Assembly: GCF_000272405.2 (NCBI RefSeq)
Contig: NZ_AJZM02000240.1
Span: forward strand, 1-9,364
Source of the DNA: Vibrio tasmaniensis 1F-187
Lineage (GTDB): Bacteria > Pseudomonadota > Gammaproteobacteria > Enterobacterales > Vibrionaceae
Direction: 5' to 3'
Length of the DNA stretch: 9,364 bases
Below the pieces are notes generated by a model. It was not told the origin of the DNA. It saw nothing but the letters and a program-made list of their open reading frames with translations, and ran no database searches. A program made the translations under genes and the position numbers. Shown in pieces: positions 1-5,559 of this stretch (positions are counted from its first letter, which is position 1; each line of letters opens with the position of its first letter).

Positions 1-2
1 GA

Positions 3-167
3 AGCGTGTGGTGGTGCACATTATCGGGAAAGGGTAATCTAAATTATGCCGTGGCTATTTCTAAAACAGTCCGACACCTTTTCTCGCTAACACAGGGTAT
101 TGATGGCTTCTGTCTGAGAAAATTGTCTGATATGGTGGCGGCAGAACTTCAGCAATTGTTTAGATAG
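3..167 (+). CDS. C-terminal end of an unidentified protein (5' end outside window)
   Basis: Reading frame 3 is open from the left edge to a TAG at 165-167 and gives 54 residues ending in AAELQQLFR. The other two forward frames hit stops within the first 42 bases. The next gene starts 8 bp after the stop, a spacing typical of an operon, which supports this being a real coding tail. The fragment has two Trp and two Cys near its left end and a helical, amphipathic-looking C-terminus. I do not recognise the family. An open frame of this length can arise by chance, so confidence is moderate. Confidence 0.45.
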   Translation, partial: SVWWCTLSGKGNLNYAVAISKTVRHLFSLTQGIDGFCLRKLSDMVAAELQQLFR

Positions 168-175
168 TATTGAAT

Positions 176-1075
176 ATGAAAACACTAACCATACTTGATG
201 GCGGCATGGGCCGAGAACTCAAAGAAATTGGCGCGCCATTTTCTCAACCACTCTGGAGTGCTCAAGCGCTGATTGAAGCACCCGAATTTGTCAGCCAAGC
301 GCATCAAAACTTTGTCGATGCAGGTGCTGAAATCTTGATCACCAATAGCTACGCGTGTGTGCCCTTTCACTTAGGCGAAGAACTGTTCGAGCAACGAGGC
401 TTTGAACTCGCAGCACTATCTGGCGAACTGGCTAAAGCAGTTGCAGACAATGCTCCCCACACAGTGAAAGTCGCGGGCGCGATTCCACCGCCATTTGGCA
501 GCTACCGACCAGACTTATTTAAAGTCGAAGAAGCAGCGCCCATCATTCAAACGCTTTACGATGCCCAAGCCCCAAACATCGACCTTTGGATAGCAGAAAC
601 CATCTGTAGCCTGCAAGAATTCGAATCCATTCATGCGGTACTCAAGCAATCAAGCAAACCGTGTTACTACGCGTTCAGTTTGGAAGACACCAAGGGTGAT
701 TCTGCCAATATTCGTTCTGGCGAGAGCGTAACAGACGCCATCAAGCTTGCCTGCCAAGCAAACGCTACTGGCATAATGTTTAACTGCTCAGTGCCTGAAG
801 TGATGGATCAAGCTATTATCGATGCTAAGCAAGTGATTGGTGAGCTAGGTAGTGATTTGGAAATTGGTGTCTACGCCAATAACTTTGCACCTATCAGCAG
901 CGAACATGAAGCTAATGATATGCTTCAAGAGATACGTGAATTGGATGGCCAAGGTTATTTAGTTTACGCAAAACGCTGGCACGCGCTGGGAGCGAATATT
1001 ATCGGTGGTTGCTGCGGTATTGGACCAAAACACATTCAAGCCCTAGCCGATTGGAAACGCCACACACAGAACTGA
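176..1075 (+). CDS. Homocysteine S-methyltransferase family protein (MmuM-like)
   Basis: This is a cytoplasmic zinc-dependent methyltransferase of the Pfam S-methyl_trans family. MmuM-type members move a methyl group from S-methylmethionine or S-adenosylmethionine to homocysteine, giving methionine. Numbering from the upstream TTG at 170, the protein shows the N-terminal LDGGMG motif (about 9-14), the ITNSY segment (57-61), Cys206 in FNCS and the Cys281-Cys282 pair in GGCCGIGP. These three cysteines are the expected zinc ligands. About 299 residues is full family length with no cobalamin domains, so this is not MetH. I chose the ATG at 176 because MKTLTILDGGMG is a typical family start. A TTG six bases upstream is in frame, and neither start has a clear Shine-Dalgarno. 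No mmuP permease is visible, so the methyl donor is not fixed by context. It may be cotranscribed with the gene ending at 167. Confidence 0.88.
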   Translation: MKTLTILDGGMGRELKEIGAPFSQPLWSAQALIEAPEFVSQAHQNFVDAGAEILITNSYACVPFHLGEELFEQRGFELAALSGELAKAVADNAPHTVKVAGAIPPPFGSYRPDLFKVEEAAPIIQTLYDAQAPNIDLWIAETICSLQEFESIHAVLKQSSKPCYYAFSLEDTKGDSANIRSGESVTDAIKLACQANATGIMFNCSVPEVMDQAIIDAKQVIGELGSDLEIGVYANNFAPISSEHEANDMLQEIRELDGQGYLVYAKRWHALGANIIGGCCGIGPKHIQALADWKRHTQN

Positions 1076-1100
1076 TCCAGATCTTCAACTAGAATAAAAT

Positions 1101-1136
1101 AAATAGAGAACAGGTTGAGAAATCTGTTCTCTATTT
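1101..1136 (+). terminator. Terminator-like hairpin after the methyltransferase gene
   Basis: A perfect 13-bp stem (AAATAGAGAACAG at 1101-1113, CTGTTCTCTATTT at 1124-1136) encloses a 10-base loop. It lies 25 bp after the stop at 1075. A-rich sequence precedes it, but the T run after it is short (ATTTG), so termination may be partial, or it may act mainly as an mRNA 3'-end stabiliser. The hairpin overlaps the TTG at 1135 that a naive gene caller would use as the start of the next gene, which is one reason to reject that start. Confidence 0.65.
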
Positions 1137-1188
1137 GTATGTGGCGTCTCTGAGTACACTGATACAAAACAACGATTTGGAGCAACTG

Positions 1189-2199
1189 ATGAGCGACACG
1201 CAACGTAAAATTAAATGGGGTATCGCAGGGCTAGGTAATATCGCTAATCGATTCGCAACAGCTGTAACCGAGCACTGTCTGCATGGTGAATTGTATGCCG
1301 TTGCCGCAAGGGATCACTCACGCGCAGCTACGTTCGCCAACAAATTTGGTTGCGACAAGGCTTATGGCTCTTATGAAAAGATGGCGCAAGATCCAGATGT
1401 TGAAGCGGTTTACATCGCTACGGTTCATCCTTATCACAAGCCTTTAGCTAAACTGTTTCTAAGCCATAAAAAACACGTATTGGTCGAGAAGCCGGCTTTC
1501 ACTAATCTTGGTGATTGGCTGGAGATGAAAGCTCTCGCAAATCAAAATGGTGTGATGTTGCTAGAAGCAATGAAAACCGTGGTGTTTCCCGCGTATCGTG
1601 AGATCCAATCATTCTTGGTCGACAACAACATTCAGATAGATTCAATCGAAGCCAGCTTTGGTAACCATCACGACTATGAGCCGGGCTTATTTATCTTCAA
1701 TCCGGATTTGTCAGGCGGAGCAACGCTTGATGTTGGGGTCTATGGGCTTTGGTTCTTTTACGATCTGTGCAGAACACTGGGGGTGACCCCTTCAGAACCT
1801 CAGGTAGAGATGTCGTGTCTGTATGAGGGCGCGAATGTCGATACCGATGCGTGCTTTACATTCTCTGGTGATATGAACGGTAAGATATCGGCATCAACAG
1901 TGCAGAACCTTCCCCGAACGGCACACTTGACTGGGCCTGATACCAAAATCACCATTCACGAAAAATGGTGGAATCCAGCCTTTATTGAGATTGAGCATCA
2001 AGGGCAAAAGTCGACCATCAACTGCCGAGTGACGGGGAATGGGTTCGAATTTGAAATCGACCATTTTTCAGGATTGGTGCTTCAAGATAAAACTGAGTCG
2101 GATATCCTAAGCTCAGAGATAACCTCTCGAGTTCTCGATACGATGGAAAAAGCACTGATTGACTCTGGCTATCCACATTTAACTCAACCTCGTCGTTAG
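1189..2199 (+). CDS. Gfo/Idh/MocA family NAD(P)-dependent oxidoreductase
   Basis: This predicted soluble oxidoreductase has an N-terminal Rossmann domain and a C-terminal alpha/beta substrate domain, the Gfo/Idh/MocA arrangement. With the ATG at 1189 it has 336 residues. Visible motifs are the nucleotide-binding GIAGLGNIA (11-19), EKP (100-102, with the Lys expected in catalysis) and GGATLDVGVYG (176-186), where Asp181 and Tyr185 lie in the usual active-site segment. The family oxidises or reduces sugars, inositols and related diols. The overall pattern resembles the dihydrodiol/xylose dehydrogenase branch, but the substrate cannot be read from sequence. I preferred ATG 1189 over TTG 1135: it has a GGAG Shine-Dalgarno at 1179-1182, six bases upstream, and the residues before it are outside the family fold and encoded partly by the hairpin at 1101-1136. 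The SgrR-type regulator starts 10 bp downstream, so the two are probably cotranscribed. Confidence 0.88.
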   Translation: MSDTQRKIKWGIAGLGNIANRFATAVTEHCLHGELYAVAARDHSRAATFANKFGCDKAYGSYEKMAQDPDVEAVYIATVHPYHKPLAKLFLSHKKHVLVEKPAFTNLGDWLEMKALANQNGVMLLEAMKTVVFPAYREIQSFLVDNNIQIDSIEASFGNHHDYEPGLFIFNPDLSGGATLDVGVYGLWFFYDLCRTLGVTPSEPQVEMSCLYEGANVDTDACFTFSGDMNGKISASTVQNLPRTAHLTGPDTKITIHEKWWNPAFIEIEHQGQKSTINCRVTGNGFEFEIDHFSGLVLQDKTESDILSSEITSRVLDTMEKALIDSGYPHLTQPRR

Positions 2200-2209
2200 G
2201 AAAAGAAAA

Positions 2210-3718
2210 TTGGGCAACCTTAAGCGCAAGCTTGAACTGTATGAAAAGATATTTCAGGCTTTTGGGCCTGGAGTATCGTATTGTCAGGTCAACCAACTGG
2301 CTACACTGCTGCATGTGAGTGAACGTCATGTTCAGACCTTAATAAAAGCGATGACAGCACAAGGTTGGATTGAGTGGCAAGCCAGCTCAGGCCGAAGCAA
2401 GAAAGCACAACTCACGTGTCTGGTTGAGCCCATTGAGGCGTGTTACCAATACACACAAACCCAAGCCGATGCGGGTAATATAGAACAGGTGTTTAGCACC
2501 TTAAGCTTCAATGGCCGCAATGCTGGCGCTGAGTTACAAGCCTTTCTAAGCAATACCAATCCGTCGGCGCAGAATATCGCGTACATCCCCTTTCACCGAG
2601 AACTCGAAGCGCTTCACCCCCAACGAGTACTTAGACGCACCGAACGCTTCTTAGTGATGCAAGTTTGCCAACGCCTCACCTCAGTTAAGCACGGCAAACT
2701 CAGCGGCGATCTGGCTTATCATTGGCAGCCTAATGAAGATGCGACACAGTGGCACTTTCAAATACGCAATGGCGTTCGCTTTCATAACGGTCGAACACTC
2801 GAACCTCAAGACATAGCGCGCAACCTTAACTCACTCTGCCAAAGCAAAATATGGCGTCGCTGTTATCAGCATATTGATGAGGTCTCTGCCTCGGCAGGTA
2901 ATGTGGTTGTCGTAAAATTAAATCAACCTGATTGGCATTTACCGCGCTTACTTTCCAGAGTTGAAGCCTCCGTCTTTGATCCCTCATCACCGACTGATAG
3001 GCTGATTGGTTCTGGCGCGTTCTCATTAGACATCTTCTCAAGCAAGATGTTGAGATTAAGCCGTAATAGCACGTATTCACATAGCACTCCGATTCTCAAT
3101 CGAATCGAGTTGTGGGTCTATCCAGAATGGGCACAGGGTAAAGCCTGCGCTCAAAATCAGGTGTGCGTGAAACTGCCCGAAAAGACGACCACCGTGCGTG
3201 GCGATTACCATTCTTCTCAACCGGATTCTTGCTCGACGTTTTTCAAGATTCAAAACCCAGCATTAACTAAGTCACTTCGTGAATTTACTGTTGAAGACAC
3301 CTCTGAATGCCAAACCCTTTTCGAGCAGTTGTCTGCGTCTGGCGACCACAAAACCAGCGTGGAATATGGAAACTACCTAACTACCAAAGACGTGGTGCTA
3401 TGCAGCATTATTGATGAGAACGACACCTTTTTCTCATGGTTAAGCTTCTTCACTCGCTTCCCCTTTGAGGACTTAGCGCTGTCTACTGAGATGCTAGAGA
3501 CAATCGAACCAGGCTTAGCCTCGATAAGAAGCCAGCCAAACTTTGAGTTAGCGATGAATGCACTGTTAGCACTCAAGCATTGGTTGAATGACTCTGGAGT
3601 TGTGATTGAGCTAAAGCAAGAGGTGTTCAATTTGGAAATTTCTGAAAAGATACACAGCGCGCAAGTCAATGGTTTCGGTTGGTGCGATCTCGACCAATTA
3701 TGGATCAACCATTTGTAA
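2210..3718 (+). CDS. SgrR-family transcriptional regulator (HTH plus solute-binding-like domain)
   Basis: The 502-residue protein has the two-part SgrR layout. The N-terminal winged-helix region (about 1-75) has the recognition segment NQLATLLHVSERHVQTLIKAM followed by GWIEWQASSGRSKKAQL. The long C-terminal domain resembles periplasmic binding proteins of SBP_bac_5 type: WHFQIRNGVRFHNG at 181-194, then LEPQDIARNL, and a closing FGWCDLDQLW near the end. There is no signal peptide, so it should be cytoplasmic and bind a small ligand while controlling transcription. E. coli SgrR (551 residues, from memory) senses glucose-phosphate stress and activates sgrS. The start is a TTG at 2210 with AGGA at 2198-2201, 8 bases upstream, and no in-frame ATG fits the domain start. 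The gene follows the oxidoreductase by 10 bp instead of being divergent from an sgrS-like RNA, so its targets may differ. Family confidence is high; function is inferred. Confidence 0.85.
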   Translation: MGNLKRKLELYEKIFQAFGPGVSYCQVNQLATLLHVSERHVQTLIKAMTAQGWIEWQASSGRSKKAQLTCLVEPIEACYQYTQTQADAGNIEQVFSTLSFNGRNAGAELQAFLSNTNPSAQNIAYIPFHRELEALHPQRVLRRTERFLVMQVCQRLTSVKHGKLSGDLAYHWQPNEDATQWHFQIRNGVRFHNGRTLEPQDIARNLNSLCQSKIWRRCYQHIDEVSASAGNVVVVKLNQPDWHLPRLLSRVEASVFDPSSPTDRLIGSGAFSLDIFSSKMLRLSRNSTYSHSTPILNRIELWVYPEWAQGKACAQNQVCVKLPEKTTTVRGDYHSSQPDSCSTFFKIQNPALTKSLREFTVEDTSECQTLFEQLSASGDHKTSVEYGNYLTTKDVVLCSIIDENDTFFSWLSFFTRFPFEDLALSTEMLETIEPGLASIRSQPNFELAMNALLALKHWLNDSGVVIELKQEVFNLEISEKIHSAQVNGFGWCDLDQLWINHL

Positions 3719-3724
3719 TTTATG

Positions 3725-3750
3725 GCTAGACAAATTTGCTAGTCTTTCCT
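3725..3750 (+). terminator. Weak candidate hairpin after the SgrR-type gene
   Basis: GCTAG (3725-3729) can pair with CTAGT (3739-3743, one G-T), with an extra C-G pair next to a bulged A and an AAATTT loop, followed by CTTTCCT. It lies in the 75-bp gap between two convergent genes, where a terminator is expected. The stem is short and the T tract is interrupted, so this is a tentative call. No stronger terminator was seen in the gap for either strand. Confidence 0.25.
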
Positions 3751-3793
3751 ACTTTCACGTAATGGAGCGAGTCTAGTGTCGCGTACCGTTACT

Positions 3794-4849
3794 TTATCTC
3801 TGAGCCACTTCCAATACTATCTTGCCGACGTGTTTTTTCTTCAAGAACTCGTCTTGTGCAGTATGGATGTCAGCAAGTGGGAACGACTCCGCGACAATTG
3901 CGCCAATCTGCTGTTTCTCAATTCGGTTAACCAAGTTTTGGAATACTTGAGGCTCCAACACTGTACAACCGAAGAAGCTCAAATCTTTCAAATATAAAGT
4001 ACGTACATCAAGCTCGACCATCGCACCACCAATCGCACCAGAGACGGCATAACGACCATGCGATTTTAGGACTTCAAGAAACTCTGGCCACTTGTCACCG
4101 GCAACCAAATCGATAACCACATGCACACTATTTACACCTAATGCTTCCACCAAATCAGCGTCACGAGCAATCACTTCATCAGCACCCAATTCAAGTAACT
4201 GTTGGTTCTTGCTTGGGCTAGTAATCGCAATCACGTAAGCACCGCGTGCTTTCGCCAATTGAATCGCCGCTGAACCCACACCGCCCGAAGCGCCAGAGAC
4301 AAGCACGCGATCACCTTCAACCACATTCGCGCGAGTCAGCATGTTCTCTGCTGTTGAGTAAGAACATGGGAAAGACGCTAGCTCTACATCCGACATAGAA
4401 CTGTTCACCGCATAAGCGTGTTTCGCTGCCACTTTTGTGTACTCAGCAAAACCACCATCGCACTCAGAGCCAAAATACCATGGCTGTGGTAGATCTCGTC
4501 CACACACTTCCGTTAAACAAGGTTCAATAAGAACACGCTCACCAATACGATCAGCAGAGACTTCATTGCCGACTGCCACGATTAAACCACACACGTCAGC
4601 ACCTTGGATACGAGGGAACTTCAACGCTTCACCCGACCAACTTGCGTCTTCTGAGTCATCACTTTTAGAGTACCAACCGATTCGTGTGTTGATGTCGGTG
4701 TTGTTCACGCCTGCAGCCATCACCTTGATCAGCACTTCATTAGGTTCAATTTGAGGAACAGCGATATCTTCACGGTAGCCAAGCATGTCTACTCCGCCAT
4801 GACCCAACATCTCTACGCCTTTCATTGTTTTCGGTAGTTCGAATTTCAT
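3794..4849 (-). CDS. MDR-superfamily (zinc-independent-looking) alcohol dehydrogenase / quinone reductase
   Basis: This 351-residue cytoplasmic NAD(P)H-dependent medium-chain dehydrogenase/reductase has an N-terminal GroES-like domain (about 10-140) and a Rossmann domain with VSGASGGVGSAAIQLAKARGA from 184. The segment that carries the catalytic zinc Cys in true alcohol dehydrogenases reads AGVNNTD (46-52), as in quinone oxidoreductases. Three Cys (111, 116, 130) sit where the structural-zinc loop would be, so that site looks incomplete. The likely role is reducing quinones or reactive carbonyl/enone compounds; the substrate is unknown. The ATG at 4849 has AAGGAA (4855-4860 on the minus strand) five bases upstream and overlaps the TetR stop as ATGA. 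A longer frame up to 4921 only runs through the end of tetR. Control is probably by the adjacent TetR repressor through the operators at 5391-5433. Confidence 0.9.
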   Translation of the reverse strand: MKFELPKTMKGVEMLGHGGVDMLGYREDIAVPQIEPNEVLIKVMAAGVNNTDINTRIGWYSKSDDSEDASWSGEALKFPRIQGADVCGLIVAVGNEVSADRIGERVLIEPCLTEVCGRDLPQPWYFGSECDGGFAEYTKVAAKHAYAVNSSMSDVELASFPCSYSTAENMLTRANVVEGDRVLVSGASGGVGSAAIQLAKARGAYVIAITSPSKNQQLLELGADEVIARDADLVEALGVNSVHVVIDLVAGDKWPEFLEVLKSHGRYAVSGAIGGAMVELDVRTLYLKDLSFFGCTVLEPQVFQNLVNRIEKQQIGAIVAESFPLADIHTAQDEFLKKKHVGKIVLEVAQR

Positions 4850-5364
4850 CGTGTTTCCTTGAGTAATTTTGTCACCATATTCTGTGCTGATGTCACCGCT
4901 TCTTCGCCTAATACTGACCACGCGCTTGATACACCTTCATGGAGTAGAAACAGCTCTGAAGCCAGATCATCTCGTTGACTCTGCTTCCCCAGAAGTGCTT
5001 TTACTTCTCGTTTATGTTCAGTAACAGCTTGATTAATTATCTCGTTGTCAGGAAAAGCAGCCATCGCATTCATCGACATACAACCGTGCGGTGCATACTC
5101 TTTCATCCACTGTTGTAACTTGTCGAAGATATCCAGCATGGATGCCAGGCCCTCATCAGGCGCACTTTCTAACAGGAAATTTAGGTAACGGTGATGACGG
5201 TGCTCTAAGGCGCCCACTATCATCGCTTCTTTCGATGGGTAATGCCTATACAGCGTGCGAAGGCTGACATTACATGCCGTCTTTAGCTGAGCCACACTTG
5301 GCTCTGCAAAACCATGTTGGCTAAACGCAACCTCAAGGCTCTCTGCAATTTGTTCTCTTAACAT
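4846..5364 (-). CDS. TetR/AcrR-family transcriptional repressor
   Basis: The 172-residue protein starts with a typical TetR DNA-binding domain: helix 1 up to HGF (16-18), then SVAQLKTACNVSLRTLYRHYPSKEAM (23-48), with the LYRHYPSKE signature. The remaining, mostly helical part should bind ligand and dimerise. It has Cys31 in the DNA-binding region and Cys95 in a PHGCMSMNAMAAF segment. Several TetR proteins, including the electrophile/hypochlorite sensor NemR, have a conserved Cys in a comparable GC-containing segment, so Cys95 is a possible redox or electrophile sensor (inference). The ATG at 5364 is preceded by a weak AAGAGA. The stop overlaps the start of the dehydrogenase gene by ATGA, so the two are translationally coupled. 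Two identical-type operators lie just upstream at 5391-5408 and 5416-5433, consistent with autorepression. Confidence 0.9.
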   Translation of the reverse strand: MLREQIAESLEVAFSQHGFAEPSVAQLKTACNVSLRTLYRHYPSKEAMIVGALEHRHHRYLNFLLESAPDEGLASMLDIFDKLQQWMKEYAPHGCMSMNAMAAFPDNEIINQAVTEHKREVKALLGKQSQRDDLASELFLLHEGVSSAWSVLGEEAVTSAQNMVTKLLKETR

Positions 5365-5390
5365 GCGGATCTCTTATTACCCGACCAAAG

Positions 5391-5408
5391 GTAGAGTGAC
5401 TGTTCTAC
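5391..5408 (-). promoter_or_regulatory. Operator copy 1 (GTAGA-N8-TCTAC), probable TetR binding site
   Basis: The 18-bp site reads GTAGAGTGACTGTTCTAC on the + strand: an inverted repeat with 5-bp arms and an 8-bp spacer. It is 27 bp upstream of the tetR ATG and overlaps the expected transcription start of the minus-strand promoter. Copy 2 has the same arms and shares spacer positions (GTAGAG-Y-GA). The TAGA-N8-TCTA outline resembles the site I recall for NemR (TAGACC-N4-GGTCTA). Confidence 0.7.
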
Positions 5409-5412
5409 ACAC

Positions 5413-5442
5413 ATGGTAGAGCGATCATTCTACCCGTGTCAA
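5413..5442 (-). promoter_or_regulatory. Promoter of the tetR-dehydrogenase operon
   Basis: On the minus strand a perfect TTGACA (-35; + strand 5437-5442) is followed after 18 bp by TACCAT (-10; 5413-5418, four of six consensus matches). This places transcription start near 5405, about 40 bp before the tetR ATG. Operator copy 2 sits in the spacer and copy 1 sits over the start, the usual layout for a repressor that blocks RNA polymerase. Confidence 0.6.
5416..5433 (-). promoter_or_regulatory. Operator copy 2 (GTAGA-N8-TCTAC), probable TetR binding site
   Basis: The + strand reads GTAGAGCGATCATTCTAC, and its arms extend by one more pair to GGTAGA/TCTACC. It starts exactly 25 bp from copy 1, somewhat more than two helical turns, and lies between the -35 and -10 elements. 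Two dimers could therefore bind side by side. Confidence 0.7.
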
Positions 5443-5470
5443 TGAGATCTTTTTGTCGTCCTATAAAACG

Positions 5471-5502
5471 AAAAATCCCGCAACCAAGTAGGAGCGGGAT
5501 TT
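5471..5502 (-). terminator. Rho-independent terminator of the glutathione synthetase gene
   Basis: A perfect 9-bp GC-rich stem (AAATCCCGC 5473-5481, GCGGGATTT 5494-5502) encloses a 12-base loop. Read on the minus strand it is followed by TTTTT (complement of 5471-5475) and further T-rich sequence. It lies 58 bp after the stop of the upstream minus-strand gene and just before the tetR promoter, so it insulates the tetR operon from readthrough. Confidence 0.88.
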
Positions 5503-5522
5503 CAGTTATCAAAACGACTTAC

Positions 5523-5557
5523 TTAATGCTTAATGCTTAGTGCTTAGTGCTTAATAA
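5523..5557. repeat. Heptanucleotide tandem repeat, TTARTGC x4 plus a partial fifth
   Basis: The + strand carries TTAATGC (5523-5529), TTAATGC (5530-5536), TTAGTGC (5537-5543), TTAGTGC (5544-5550) and a partial TTAAT (5551-5555). The array lies between the glutathione synthetase stop (5560-5562) and its terminator, so it is transcribed but not translated. Copies 1-2 and 3-4 form two identical pairs, which suggests recent slippage or duplication. Confidence 0.9.
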
Positions 5558-5559
5558 GA

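Noticed and set aside
1135..1188. In-frame TTG extension of the Gfo/Idh oxidoreductase
   Set aside because: The TTG lies inside the hairpin arm at 1124-1136, has no Shine-Dalgarno, and adds 18 residues outside the family fold. ATG 1189 has GGAG six bases upstream.
2018..2329. 103-residue minus-strand open frame across the oxidoreductase/SgrR junction
   Set aside because: It is antisense to two well-supported genes and shows no domain features. The same applies to the other antisense frames at 2826-3080, 3373-3708, 5743-6160, 7752-8219 and 8678-8986.
3726..3776. CTAGAC (3726-3731) and GTCTAG (3771-3776) as a long-range hairpin
   Set aside because: Only six pairs around a 39-base loop and no T tract. 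Likely chance.
3776..3997. 73-residue + strand open frame
   Set aside because: It lies mostly antisense to the dehydrogenase gene, has no recognisable domain and no Shine-Dalgarno: a shadow frame.
4850..4921. N-terminal extension of the minus-strand dehydrogenase
   Set aside because: It would be encoded entirely within the end of tetR in another frame. ATG 4849 has a good AAGGAA site and the family start.
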